A stretch of 64,000 nucleotides of DNA from Maricaulis sp034670125 (GTDB lineage: Bacteria > Pseudomonadota > Alphaproteobacteria > Caulobacterales > Maricaulaceae), in contig NZ_JAXMOC010000001.1 of NCBI RefSeq assembly GCF_034670125.1, forward strand, positions 558,001 to 622,000, given 5' to 3'. The notes under the pieces are model-generated. The model made no database searches, was not told where the DNA came from, and was given only the letters and a program-made list of their open reading frames with translations. This document shows positions 26,121-33,999 of the stretch, one piece after another (position 1 is the stretch's first letter; every line of letters starts with the position of its first letter). A program made the position numbers and the translations under genes.

Positions 26121-26348
26121 ATGAGTGATGATGATCAGCAAGACGGGACGGGCACCGCGCCTGTCCCCTCCCCGAAAGTCCCGACCCGACGCTTGAGTCC
26201 CGAGGCGAGGCGCGCACTTGCCGAAGCCGAAGAGCGCCGGGCCGTGGCCCGCCAGGCCGAACTGGCTCCGGAGACCGGCGGACGCAAGGGCCCCGAGCCC
26301 ACCCGCTTTGGCGATTGGGAGAAGAAGGGCCTCATCTGTGATTTCTGA
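26121..26348 (+). CDS. DUF1674/SDHAF4-like succinate dehydrogenase assembly factor
   Basis: 75 residues from ATG 26121. The N-terminus is low-complexity and charged, and the last third is the DUF1674 signature 'GPEPTRFGDWEKKGLICDF', closely like mitochondrial SDHAF4 (Sdh8). SDHAF4 binds flavinated SdhA and shields it before complex II assembly. The bacterial form probably does the same, though sdh genes are not in this window. The frame is open further upstream, but that would run into the htpX promoter region. The end overlaps the next gene's GTG by 11 bp. Confidence 0.88.
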   Translation: MSDDDQQDGTGTAPVPSPKVPTRRLSPEARRALAEAEERRAVARQAELAPETGGRKGPEPTRFGDWEKKGLICDF

Positions 26349-26778
26349 CCCGGGCGGGCCGGCACCGTGCGAGGTCCGTGTCGATGCCGGTCTCGGCTTG
26401 GTCGAGTTCAACTGGACGGGACCGGTCAATCTCGGGACCGTGCTCGCAGCCTACGACCGGGCTGCAGCCCATCCGGACTGGCGCCCGAACTTCAACCGGC
26501 TGTCGGTGTACGCCGACGATTTGCCGGGATCGGATCTGGATTTCGACACGGTACAATCGATCCGTCAGGGCCTCGATGCCTGGCAGGCGACAAACGCGCC
26601 AGGCCAGCATGTCCGGGCTGCCAGCGTTGTTGCGTCGCCATTCAATGGCGTGCTGGCGGCCGTCTGGCAGGCATTGTCCCGCGATAGTGACGGGGTCACC
26701 GTCGAGGTCTTCCGCTCTCGCGGTGCGGCACTGGACTGGCTTGTCGCAGGGTCGTCGGACACGCCTGTCAGGAGCTGA
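26338..26778 (+). CDS. SpoIIAA/STAS-like hypothetical protein
   Basis: 146 residues from GTG 26338, with a purine-rich GAGAAGAAGG just upstream and an 11-bp overlap with the SDHAF4-like gene. The pattern alternates strands and helices: 'CEVRVDAGLGLVEFNWTGPV', 'LAAYDRAAAHPDWRPNFNRL', and an end 'VTVEVFRSRGAALDWLVAG'. The same order (PxW...F..L.V, then VxVF..R..AL.WL) appears in the 61404-61805 product, so the two seem related. The fold resembles SpoIIAA-like/STAS domains with no phosphorylatable Ser motif obvious. Function unknown; translational coupling to an SDH assembly factor is the only context. Confidence 0.7.
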   Translation: MISDPGGPAPCEVRVDAGLGLVEFNWTGPVNLGTVLAAYDRAAAHPDWRPNFNRLSVYADDLPGSDLDFDTVQSIRQGLDAWQATNAPGQHVRAASVVASPFNGVLAAVWQALSRDSDGVTVEVFRSRGAALDWLVAGSSDTPVRS

Positions 26779-26847
26779 TGGGCAAAACCCCTCGCGCGAC
26801 AGGCGCAGGCGCTTCGCCGATGTCGCCCTGCTTGCTAGTGTGTCTAA

Positions 26848-27450
26848 ATGAGACACTCGCTCATTTCTTGCTTGGCGGCACTCTGTGCCCTTGGCGGCCT
26901 CACCGCGGCGGCCAGTGGCCAGGCCACCGTGACCCGCGAATGTTCGCCGGATGATATCCGACAGGCGCTGGCCGGGGATTATGCCGGACCTCCGTGCCGG
27001 TTTACCGACATGCCGGACGGCGCCGATGCTGCGCCACGCCGCCCATCGCCGCAGCTCGCAGGGGCCCCACCGGCTAGACGCCCGGCGGCACCGCCGGTGG
27101 TGCCGGAGTCGCGGGTCGTGTCGGAGTCCCGGGTCGCGTCGACGCCACGGGTACGCCCGGCACCCCGGGCCGTGGTGCCACAGGTGCGCCCCATCCGGAC
27201 CCGGGCCGTCGAGACCTCTCGGTCTCAAGACCCGTCCCGGGAAACGGTGCGCCTGGACGACAGCTTCTTTACCGGCGGCCTGACGGGTGGAGTCGGACGC
27301 GCGCCGACGATCCGTTATGTCTATCGAGGCGTGATTGTGATCGATGGATCCGGCCGCACATCTATCCTGACCCCGGGTCAGGTGACCACTGCCCCGGTCT
27401 TGCGGATGGACAGGCGGGCCGCTCTCAGGACATATCCGGTCGGACATTAG
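26848..27450 (+). CDS. Secreted proline/arginine-rich hypothetical protein
   Basis: 200 residues with a signal peptide (MRHSLISCLAALCALGGLTA, cleavage near ASGQA). The mature part has a small N-terminal segment with two cysteines (CSPDD..., GPPCRF) that could form a disulfide. A long disordered stretch rich in Pro, Arg, Val and Ala (about 60-130) follows, then a compact C-terminal piece 'IRYVYRGVIVIDGSGRTSIL'. No family recognised. The disordered middle would be in the periplasm. It is monocistronic by spacing (69 bp after the previous gene), with an imperfect hairpin after the stop. Confidence 0.7.
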   Translation: MRHSLISCLAALCALGGLTAAASGQATVTRECSPDDIRQALAGDYAGPPCRFTDMPDGADAAPRRPSPQLAGAPPARRPAAPPVVPESRVVSESRVASTPRVRPAPRAVVPQVRPIRTRAVETSRSQDPSRETVRLDDSFFTGGLTGGVGRAPTIRYVYRGVIVIDGSGRTSILTPGQVTTAPVLRMDRRAALRTYPVGH

Positions 27451-27476
27451 GCCGGCCGAGGCAGGGTCGGCCGACC
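27450..27476. terminator. Imperfect GC-rich hairpin between convergent genes
   Basis: GGCCGGCCGA pairs with TCGGCCGACC (one mismatch) over a 7-base loop, between the stop at 27450 and the pyrF stop at 27490. No T-run on either side, so this is only a weak bidirectional terminator candidate. Confidence 0.35.
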
Positions 27477-27489
27477 GGGTTCGCCGGGT

Positions 27490-28182
27490 TCAGACTGATG
27501 CAATTTCCGCATTGATGGCTGCGGCTGCAGCTTTCGGATCGGTTGCCGCGTTGACCGGACGACCCACGACGATGTGGCTGGCTCCGTCAATCAGGGCACT
27601 GGCCGGCGTGGCGACCCGCTTCTGGTCGCCGACATCAGACCCGGTTGGCCGAATGCCCGGCGTCACGATCAAAAGGTCCTGCCCGAACCGCTCGCGGATT
27701 TCCCGGGCCTCATGGGCGCTGGCCACAACGCCATCCACTCCGGCCTCCAGTGACTGCTCGACCCGGCGCAGAACCAGATCTCGGGCACCATGGGCATAGC
27801 CCATCTCCGCCAGCATGGCGTCGTCGTAACAGGTCATGACGGTGACACCCAGCAGCTTCAGGTTCGAGCCTTCGCGACCGGCCACGGCGGCGCGCATGAC
27901 GGCGGGTTCCGCGTGAATGGTCAGCAGGTCCGCGCCGCCGGTCGTGATTGACCGTGTCGCCTTCTCGACCGTTGCCGGGATGTCGTGCAGCTTGAAATCA
28001 AGAAAGACCTGCTTGCCGGACGACTTGATCCGTCGGCAAAGATCCATTCCGCCCATCGGGAAAAGTTGCAAGCCGATCTTGTAGAAATCGACCGTGTCGC
28101 CAAGGGACTCAACCAGCGTCCATGCGGCATCGGTTGTGGGCAGGTCAAGCGCGACAATGAGGCGGGAATCAGCGTGGGACAT
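27490..28182 (-). CDS. pyrF: Orotidine-5'-phosphate decarboxylase
   Basis: 230 residues. The TIM-barrel landmarks are 'RLIVALDLPTTDAAWTLVES', 'YKIGLQLFPMGG', the catalytic Asp-Lys-Asp stretch 'VFLDFKLHDIPATVEKA' near residues 58-74, 'LTIHAEPAVMRAAV' and a C-terminal 'LIVTPGIRPTGSDVGDQKR' leading to 'VVGRPVNAATDPKAAAAA'. It decarboxylates OMP to UMP in pyrimidine synthesis. Length and motifs are normal for the bacterial type I enzyme. A single gene, divergent from the sdpR-like gene and convergent with the secreted protein gene. Confidence 0.97.
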   Translation of the reverse strand: MSHADSRLIVALDLPTTDAAWTLVESLGDTVDFYKIGLQLFPMGGMDLCRRIKSSGKQVFLDFKLHDIPATVEKATRSITTGGADLLTIHAEPAVMRAAVAGREGSNLKLLGVTVMTCYDDAMLAEMGYAHGARDLVLRRVEQSLEAGVDGVVASAHEAREIRERFGQDLLIVTPGIRPTGSDVGDQKRVATPASALIDGASHIVVGRPVNAATDPKAAAAAINAEIASV

Positions 28183-28338
28183 GGGCCGTTTCTAATCTGC
28201 GCGCCTGGGTCGAGGCAAGCGTGAACGACTCCGCCGGGGCGGGCTCGGCGCGGCCAGGTTTGATGCTCCAGGGATCGAGTGGGGTCTTGTGATTAGGCAC
28301 ATTCCGAACTATTCCAACGGCGAGAGGTGAGTGCGTCC

Positions 28339-28620
28339 ATGGGTGATGTCTTCAAGGCCCTGGCCCATCCGGTCCGGCGCGATGTGTTGCGGGTCTTGCG
28401 CGACGGGCCCAGCTCGGCGGGTGCATTGGCGGACCGGTTTCCGGTCTCCAAGCCAACCATGTCAGGGCATTTTGCGACGTTGAAGGAGGCGGGTCTTATC
28501 GTGGCCGAGCGCCATGGCACCACCATCCTCTACCGATTGAACGCCAGCGTGGCCGATGAGGCCATCGCCTGGCTCATGGATCTGGCGGGCCGGGATTCCG
28601 GCAAGGATGCGGGCGAGTGA
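28339..28620 (+). CDS. sdpR: ArsR/SdpR-type autorepressor
   Basis: 93 residues from ATG 28339. A GTG at 28327 is in frame, but GAGAGG sits immediately before it and suits the ATG better. It is a compact winged-helix ArsR protein: 'DVFKALAHPVRRDVLRVLRD', 'PSSAGALADRFPVSKPTMSG', 'HFATLKEAGLIVAERHGTTI'. The metal-binding ELCVCDL motif is absent, which with the following SdpI-like gene points to the SdpR class. In Bacillus, SdpR represses its own operon until SdpI sequesters it at the membrane. Its stop overlaps the region of the sdpI-like start. Confidence 0.8.
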   Translation: MGDVFKALAHPVRRDVLRVLRDGPSSAGALADRFPVSKPTMSGHFATLKEAGLIVAERHGTTILYRLNASVADEAIAWLMDLAGRDSGKDAGE

Positions 28621-28622
28621 CC

Positions 28623-29315
28623 ATGAAGCGTGACCTGATTGCATCGGCGCTCCTGATTCTGCCTGCACTGGCCCTCGCCGGATTCGGCTGGATGGGGACA
28701 GACACCACGACGCAGATACCGGTTCACTGGGGCCTGGACGGGCAGCCGGATCGCCATGGCGGGCGGGTCGAGGCCTTTTTGCTGTTGCCGGCGATCATGA
28801 TTGTCCTGACGGGCGTTTTCGCCATCCTGCCACTCGTTGATCCGCGCGGCCGTAATCTGCAGCGGTCGCGTGTGGTCCTGGACACGGTGCGGTTGGGCGT
28901 ACTCACCTTATTGCTGTTCGTACAGGGTATTCTGGTCAGCCTCGGTCTGAACTGGATCGGTCCGGATGAAGTAACCTTTGTGCCAACGCTCATCCTGTCG
29001 GCGGTCGGGGCGCTTTATGTCCTGCTCGGCAATGTGCTCGGCAAGGCACGACCGAACTGGTTTGTCGGTATCCGGACGCGCTGGACCCTGTCATCGGACC
29101 TGTCCTGGGACAAAACCCATCGGCTGACCGGCCGCCTGATGGTGGCGGGCGGGTTGGTCTTGCTGGCCGGTGTGTGGGCACTGCCGCCGGAGCGCCAGAT
29201 CTGGCTTGTTCTGGTGTCGGCACTGACGCCAGCGGCTATTGGTATCGTCTATTCATTCCTGGTCTGGCGGTCGGACCCGACCCGCCAGACATTGACCCCG
29301 GACGATGTCACTTAA
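28623..29315 (+). CDS. sdpI: SdpI-family membrane protein (DUF1648 plus SdpI domain)
   Basis: About 230 residues from ATG 28623; a GTG at 28617 overlaps the sdpR-like stop. Six membrane segments are visible. The N-terminal DUF1648 part has 'TQIPVHWGLDGQPDRHGGR', and the SdpI part has 'FVGIRTRWTLSSDLSWDKTH' followed by 'RLTGRLMVAGG'. In B. subtilis SdpI gives immunity to the SdpC cannibalism toxin and captures SdpR at the membrane. No sdpC-like toxin gene is near, so here it is likelier a general membrane-stress sensor or immunity protein. It is convergent with, and overlaps by 4 bp, the glutaminase gene. Confidence 0.85.
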   Translation: MKRDLIASALLILPALALAGFGWMGTDTTTQIPVHWGLDGQPDRHGGRVEAFLLLPAIMIVLTGVFAILPLVDPRGRNLQRSRVVLDTVRLGVLTLLLFVQGILVSLGLNWIGPDEVTFVPTLILSAVGALYVLLGNVLGKARPNWFVGIRTRWTLSSDLSWDKTHRLTGRLMVAGGLVLLAGVWALPPERQIWLVLVSALTPAAIGIVYSFLVWRSDPTRQTLTPDDVT

Positions 29316-30577
29316 GGAGCGGTCACACCGGCAAAGATGTGGAAGGGGAAGGTCTCGACCAGCCGTCGCGACATCTCGATCCCGCGAACCGGGTTGCCCT
29401 GTCGATCCAGGCGCGGGCTCCACAAGGCAAAACCCGCGACGCCGGGAACGACAATCATCAATCCGCCTGAAACGCCCGATTTCGCCGGCAGGCCGACACT
29501 GAACGCATACTCCCCGGAATAGTCATACATGCCGCATGTCAGCATGAGAGACAGGGTATTGCGGACGATCCGGCTGTCGATGACCCGGTGGCCCGTGGTA
29601 GGACAGACACCGCCATTTGCCAGTGTCGCTGCGACAAGGGCGAGCTGACGGCAATCCAGGGTCAATGAACAGGCCCGGAAATAGAGGTCGAGGGCTGAGT
29701 CCGGGTCGCATTCCTCAGGAAAGGCGTCGTGTTCATCCATCAGTTTGACGAGTGACTGATTTCGTTTCGCTGTCGCCCGTTCACTCAGATAGACGGCTTC
29801 ATCGAACCCGACGGCCTCTCCCCCCGCCGCCGAACTGACGAAGCGGGTCAGCAGCCCGATGCGGGCGTCGGTTGTCCAGTTCGGGCGGATCATGGCGCTG
29901 CACATGATGGAACCGGAATTGATCATCGGGTTGTGCGGACGCTTGTCGGGGTCGAGCGCCAGTTCGTTGAACCGCCGCCCGGAGGGTTCGCGACCCACAT
30001 GACGATGCACCCGGTTCTCGCCATTGAGTCCCATCGCCAGGGCGTAAACCAGCGGCTTGATCACGGATTGCTGGCAGAATGCGGTCTGCGACTCGCCCAT
30101 CATCGTCTGCTGGCCGTCGATTGAACAGGCAGCGAACCCGAAGGCATCGGGGGCCTGTTTGGCCAGCTCGGGAATATAGTCAGCCGGTTGACCCTGTGAG
30201 CAATCGCGCACATAGGCGAAGATGTTGGCAAGTTGGCTGGAAAACTGGTCGAAGTGGCGGATCGCCAGTTCGCCCTCAAGGGCCCGCAATACCAGCGACA
30301 GCGCATCGGCGTTGGACAGTTCGACCATTTGGTCGGCGATGAGAGGGCCGTCTGGCAGGCTTTCGAGGCTGGCCAGTCGCGGCAGCCAGTCCGGCGTCAG
30401 GCCATCATGACCCAACCTGGCCAGCAAGTCCGTCCTGGACAAGCAGTCCAGCGCTGCCGCCCGGCGACAGATGGCTGTAGCGACCGTGCGGACGGCATCA
30501 CGGGTTTCCGCCGCCTGCTCGAAACGGGCAGGGCGCGCGAGAAAACGGGCAAGCGGATCAGGGCCTGACGGGTTCAT
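29312..30577 (-). CDS. glsA: Long, eukaryote-like (KGA/GLS-type) glutaminase
   Basis: 421 residues from ATG 30577; ordinary bacterial GlsA is about 310. The extra 100-odd N-terminal residues are helical ('ADQMVELSNADALSLVLRAL', 'EGELAIRHFDQFSSQLANIF') and resemble the helical domain before the catalytic part of animal kidney-type glutaminase. The catalytic domain has 'PADYIPELAK' (Tyr134), the SxxK dyad S171-V-I-K174 in 'FCQQSVIKPL', 'VGREPSGRRFNELAL', 'PHNPMINSGSI' and 'CGMYDYSGEYAFSVGLPAKS'. It hydrolyses glutamine to glutamate and ammonia. The STAS, cNMP and ankyrin extras of other GlsA forms are absent. Divergent from argG. Confidence 0.92.
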   Translation of the reverse strand: MNPSGPDPLARFLARPARFEQAAETRDAVRTVATAICRRAAALDCLSRTDLLARLGHDGLTPDWLPRLASLESLPDGPLIADQMVELSNADALSLVLRALEGELAIRHFDQFSSQLANIFAYVRDCSQGQPADYIPELAKQAPDAFGFAACSIDGQQTMMGESQTAFCQQSVIKPLVYALAMGLNGENRVHRHVGREPSGRRFNELALDPDKRPHNPMINSGSIMCSAMIRPNWTTDARIGLLTRFVSSAAGGEAVGFDEAVYLSERATAKRNQSLVKLMDEHDAFPEECDPDSALDLYFRACSLTLDCRQLALVAATLANGGVCPTTGHRVIDSRIVRNTLSLMLTCGMYDYSGEYAFSVGLPAKSGVSGGLMIVVPGVAGFALWSPRLDRQGNPVRGIEMSRRLVETFPFHIFAGVTAP

Positions 30578-30712
30578 GGCGCCATGAATGGCCAGGACGT
30601 CACGCCTGTCCAGCGTTGCAAGCGTCACGATCGTGCTGAAACCGGCGCGAAACACTTGCCTGTCAGCAAGAGCAGCGCTACCCGCATGTGGATATCGAGA
30701 AGGAAATTGCCC

Positions 30713-31945
30713 ATGCCCGCGAAAAAACCTGTCAAAAAGGTCGTTCTTGCCTATTCGGGCGGCCTCGATACGTCGGTCATCCTGAAATGGTTACAGGATG
30801 CCTATGGTGCGGAGGTGGTGACTTTTACGGCTGACCTCGGACAGGGTGAGGAGCTGGAACCGGCGCGCCGCAAGGCTGAAGCGGCCGGTGTGTCGGAAAT
30901 TTTCATTGAAGACCTGCGTGAAGAGTTCGTTCGGGATTTCGTCTACCCGATGGTGCGGGCCAATGCGGTCTATGAGGGGCTCTACCTGCTCGGCACCTCG
31001 ATCGCGCGCCCCCTGATCGCCAAGCGGCTTGTCGACATCGCCCATGCAACGGGTGCCGACGCGGTCGCTCACGGGGCCACCGGCAAGGGCAATGACCAGG
31101 TCCGTTTCGAGCTGGGCGTCTATGCCCTTGATCCGGATCTGCACGTCATCGCGCCGTGGCGTGAATGGGACCTCAATTCCCGCACCAAGCTGATCGCCTA
31201 CGCCGAGGAAAACGGTATCGAAGTCGCGATGGACAAGCGCGGCGAAGCCCCCTTCTCGGTTGACGCCAATCTCTGGCACACCTCGTCCGAGGGAAAAATC
31301 CTGGAAGACCCGGCCGAGGAAGCGGCTGATATCGTGTTTCAGCGCACCGACGCGCCGGAGAATGCCCCGGACAAACCGGAATATGTCACGATCGGCTTCA
31401 AGGCGGGTGATGCCATTTCCATCAATGGTGATGAGCTGAGCCCGGCCACCTTGCTGACCCGGCTGAACGAACTTGGACGGGTCCATGGGATTGGCCGCCT
31501 CGATCTGGTTGAGAACCGCTTTGTCGGCATGAAGTCCCGGGGCATTTACGAAACGCCCGGCGGAACGATCCTGATGGCCGCGCACCGCGGTATCGAGCAG
31601 ATCACGCTGGATCGCGGCGCCTGTCATCTCAAGGACGAGCTGATGCCCCGCTATGCCAAGCTCCTTTATGAGGGCTTCTGGTTCTCGCCGGAGCGCGAGA
31701 TGTTGCAGGCGGCGATTGACCACTCGCAAAAGGATGTGACCGGTGAAGTCCGGGTGAAACTGTTCAAGGGCTCCGTGAATGTCGTCGGTCGGTCGTCCGA
31801 ACACTCTCTTTACTCGCTCGAGCATGTTACATTCGAGGAAGATATCGTTTACGACCAGAAAGACGCTGAAGGCTTTATCCGGCTCAATGCGTTGCGCCTG
31901 CAATTGTTGGCCCGTCGCAAACGGCGTCTCGGACAGAATGACTGA
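30713..31945 (+). CDS. argG: Argininosuccinate synthase
   Basis: 410 residues from ATG 30713, with GAGAAGGA upstream. Upstream in-frame codons would run into the glutaminase gene, so they are rejected. The ATP pyrophosphatase loop 'VVLAYSGGLDTS' puts SGGLDTS at residues 16-22. Other family signatures are 'VAHGATGKGNDQVRFELGVY' and 'WREWDLNSRTKLIAYAEENG', and the multimerisation tail 'AEGFIRLNALRLQLLARRKR'. It joins citrulline and aspartate in arginine synthesis. Length is standard. No other arg genes are adjacent. A tandem 16-bp repeat begins right at its stop codon. Confidence 0.98.
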   Translation: MPAKKPVKKVVLAYSGGLDTSVILKWLQDAYGAEVVTFTADLGQGEELEPARRKAEAAGVSEIFIEDLREEFVRDFVYPMVRANAVYEGLYLLGTSIARPLIAKRLVDIAHATGADAVAHGATGKGNDQVRFELGVYALDPDLHVIAPWREWDLNSRTKLIAYAEENGIEVAMDKRGEAPFSVDANLWHTSSEGKILEDPAEEAADIVFQRTDAPENAPDKPEYVTIGFKAGDAISINGDELSPATLLTRLNELGRVHGIGRLDLVENRFVGMKSRGIYETPGGTILMAAHRGIEQITLDRGACHLKDELMPRYAKLLYEGFWFSPEREMLQAAIDHSQKDVTGEVRVKLFKGSVNVVGRSSEHSLYSLEHVTFEEDIVYDQKDAEGFIRLNALRLQLLARRKRRLGQND

Positions 31946-31975
31946 CTTACATGAAGTCCGACTTACATGAAGTCC
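31944..31975. repeat. Perfect tandem duplication of a 16-bp semi-palindromic unit at the argG stop
   Basis: GACTTACATGAAGTCC occurs twice head to tail (31944-31959, 31960-31975) with no spacer. Each copy has a GACTT...AAGTC dyad (5-bp arms, 5-base centre), so the array offers two equal dimeric binding sites or small hairpins. The first copy overlaps the argG TGA. It could be a recent slippage product or a regulator site for the following sensor kinase gene. Confidence 0.6.
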
Positions 31976-32006
31976 GACGTCACCCGATTCCACCTGAGTG
32001 GACATG

Positions 32007-32021
32007 AATGAAAAATTCATT
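32007..32021. promoter_or_regulatory. AT-rich 6-bp inverted repeat upstream of sensor kinase
   Basis: AATGAA-AAA-TTCATT, a perfect 6-bp dyad in an AT-rich patch unusual for this GC-rich window. It lies about 135 bp upstream of the kinase start, a plausible operator or promoter-proximal site. Confidence 0.35.
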
Positions 32022-32155
32022 TGGCCCTGCTGAACTTTACAACCGAGCCGGAGCAGCGGACGCTGGCCCGCCCCTGAAAGCGGGGTTAGTGCGGTGTTCA
32101 GGGCTGGTCCCTGGCGTCGACGCATCGATCGGTCCGATTGGAGGGTGAGGGGCGC

Positions 32156-33295
32156 ATGCACTCCATCCTGCTGACAGTATTGTTGGATGTTCTCTTCGCC
32201 GCGACCTCGATCGCGGCGATCGTCTACATGTTCAGGAATGCTCAACCCTTGCGTGAGGCGGGCGCCATCCGGCCGGTGCAGGTGCTGACCATCGGACTGC
32301 TGGTCTGGGCCGCCTATCATCTTGTCGATGCAAGCCTTCTGTTGTTCGGCCCGTTCTTCATCGATGCCGCCCGCCTGCCAACGACGACTGCGTTCATTCA
32401 GACCCACCTTCGTGGCGTTGCGGATCTGGTTGCGACCGCCTTCCTGATTGTCGGCTTTGTGTGGCTGCTCCGGCGGGTCGTCGGAATTCTGACCGGCCTG
32501 AAGACGTCTCGCGATGCGCTGGAGCACGAGCTCGACGGCAGCAGCGAGCGTGAAGCGGAACTCAAGGTGCGCGCCAAGAACGAGCGGGCGGAAAGCCAGT
32601 CACGGTCGGAATTCATGCTCGGCCTCAGCCACGAATTGCGGACTCCACTGAATGGCATTCTGGGCCTGTCCGGATTGCTGTCGAACACGGATCTTGATCC
32701 GTCCCAACGCAAGCTGCTGGCAACGATGGAGCGATCGGCCCAGGCAATGCTCGCTCGGGTGACGGATGTGTTCGATCTGGCCCGCCTGGAAAACGACAAG
32801 ATCGAATTGCGCAGCATCGCATTCCAGCCGTCCGAGCTGGCGCGTACCGTGATCGGTCTGTTTGAGCCGCTGGCCGGCGAGAAGGGCCTGCAGCTGACCC
32901 TGGAAATCGGCGATGACGCCGACCTGCCCGTCCTGGGCGACCCGATCCGGGTCCGCCAGGTCCTGAACAATCTGGTCTCCAACGCGATGAAGTTCACGCC
33001 AGCCGGATCCGTGGCGATCTCGGTCCGCCTGATCACCAACCCGTCAGGCAAGAGCTGGGTTGAATACCAGGTCACCGATACCGGAGTTGGCATTGATGCT
33101 GGTTTGCTCGAGCGGCTTTCGGAGCGGTCCGGACGCGGGTCCAGCGGCGATTCCGGTCTTGGTCTGGCGATCTGTCGACGCTTGTCGAGCTTGATGGATG
33201 GCGATCTGACCATTGAAAGCCAGGTCGGGTCGGGCACGCGCGTGACCGTGCGCTTGCGTGTCCAGGTGGAACCGGACGATCCCGATCAGGATTGA
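32156..33295 (+). CDS. Membrane-bound sensor histidine kinase
   Basis: 379 residues from ATG 32156, preceded by GGAGGGTGAGGGG; an in-frame TTG at 32138 is less likely. Three N-terminal membrane segments (about 3-25, 42-68, 88-108) have no large periplasmic loop, and a coiled-coil follows (115-150). The HisKA domain has the phospho-acceptor His159 in 'LGLSHELRTPLNGILGLSGL'. The ATPase domain shows the N-box 'DPIRVRQVLNNLVSNAMKFT', G1 'VTDTGVGIDAG' and G2 'SGLGLAICRRLSSLMDGDL'; the F-box phenylalanine is not obvious. There is no receiver domain and no response regulator gene nearby, so it is an orphan kinase. Two phosphatase genes follow. Confidence 0.9.
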   Translation: MHSILLTVLLDVLFAATSIAAIVYMFRNAQPLREAGAIRPVQVLTIGLLVWAAYHLVDASLLLFGPFFIDAARLPTTTAFIQTHLRGVADLVATAFLIVGFVWLLRRVVGILTGLKTSRDALEHELDGSSEREAELKVRAKNERAESQSRSEFMLGLSHELRTPLNGILGLSGLLSNTDLDPSQRKLLATMERSAQAMLARVTDVFDLARLENDKIELRSIAFQPSELARTVIGLFEPLAGEKGLQLTLEIGDDADLPVLGDPIRVRQVLNNLVSNAMKFTPAGSVAISVRLITNPSGKSWVEYQVTDTGVGIDAGLLERLSERSGRGSSGDSGLGLAICRRLSSLMDGDLTIESQVGSGTRVTVRLRVQVEPDDPDQD

Positions 33296-33356
33296 GGCGT
33301 TCCGAGCTTCGCCTCCCCGGAGTGCTGGGCTAGAGTGCGCTCCGGAGGACCTGTCG

Positions 33357-33995
33357 ATGAAACTCATTGTGACCTTGATGTCGGCCGCGCTCGGATTGGG
33401 CGCTTGCGGCGAAATGTCGGGAAATGCCAATCACGCTGCCTTGTTTGACCTGGCGCCAGAAGCCGTTCGCGAGGAGCTTCGGGCGGCGGACCGGCATGTG
33501 CTTGTGGTGCGCCATGCCCTGAAGGTCTCCCCCGATTGCAACGGCATGGATTGCCCGCTGAGCCCCGAAGGTGACCTGATGGTCGAGCGGCTGGCCGCAT
33601 TGATCGGCGACACGCCGGTCGATCGCGCGTTCTCGAGCGCGGCCTGCCGGACCCGTCTGACCGCTGCGGCGGGCGGAATCGAAGTGGTCGCCCACCAGGC
33701 CGTCGATGGCTATGCCGTCGGTTGCCTGGAAGGCGAAACCGTGGACCGGCTTCGCGCTGACGCCTTTGCCGATGTGGATGCGGCCCCGGCCGGTTGGACT
33801 CTGGTCGGTGAGCATTCCAACACATCCTGCTTGTGGATGTCGGCGTTTGCGGGCCCCGAGGCAGCGCAATCGGCCGGGTGTGACGGCGAAGGCCGACTGC
33901 CGGATGACGCCTATGGCGATATCTTCTGGCTCTATGCCCTCGGCGAGGACTGGTCCCTGATCGTGCTTCCGGACGCCTTTTCTGTTTCTGATTGA
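33357..33995 (+). CDS. Lipoprotein of the histidine-phosphatase (phosphoglycerate-mutase-like) family
   Basis: 212 residues from ATG 33357. The lipoprotein signal has a lipobox LGAC with Cys17. The histidine phosphatase core starts 'HVLVVRHALKVSPDCNGMDC', where RHA at 52-54 stands in for the usual RHG and His53 is the nucleophile. It continues 'CPLSPEGDLMVERLAALIGD' and 'FSSAACRTRLTAAAGG', with a second active-site His in 'LVGEHSNTSCLWM'. It is probably an envelope-anchored phosphatase of unknown substrate, perhaps sugar or nucleotide phosphates. Four visible cysteines in the mature part fit disulfides. It lies 61 bp after the sensor kinase and 4 bp before a low-molecular-weight phosphatase. 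Confidence 0.82.
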   Translation: MKLIVTLMSAALGLGACGEMSGNANHAALFDLAPEAVREELRAADRHVLVVRHALKVSPDCNGMDCPLSPEGDLMVERLAALIGDTPVDRAFSSAACRTRLTAAAGGIEVVAHQAVDGYAVGCLEGETVDRLRADAFADVDAAPAGWTLVGEHSNTSCLWMSAFAGPEAAQSAGCDGEGRLPDDAYGDIFWLYALGEDWSLIVLPDAFSVSD

Positions 33996-33999
33996 TCGC

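Noticed and set aside
30791..32527. A 578-codon minus-strand frame over argG and the kinase promoter
   Set aside because: It covers the whole of argG and the intergenic repeats, with no ribosome-binding site and no domain.
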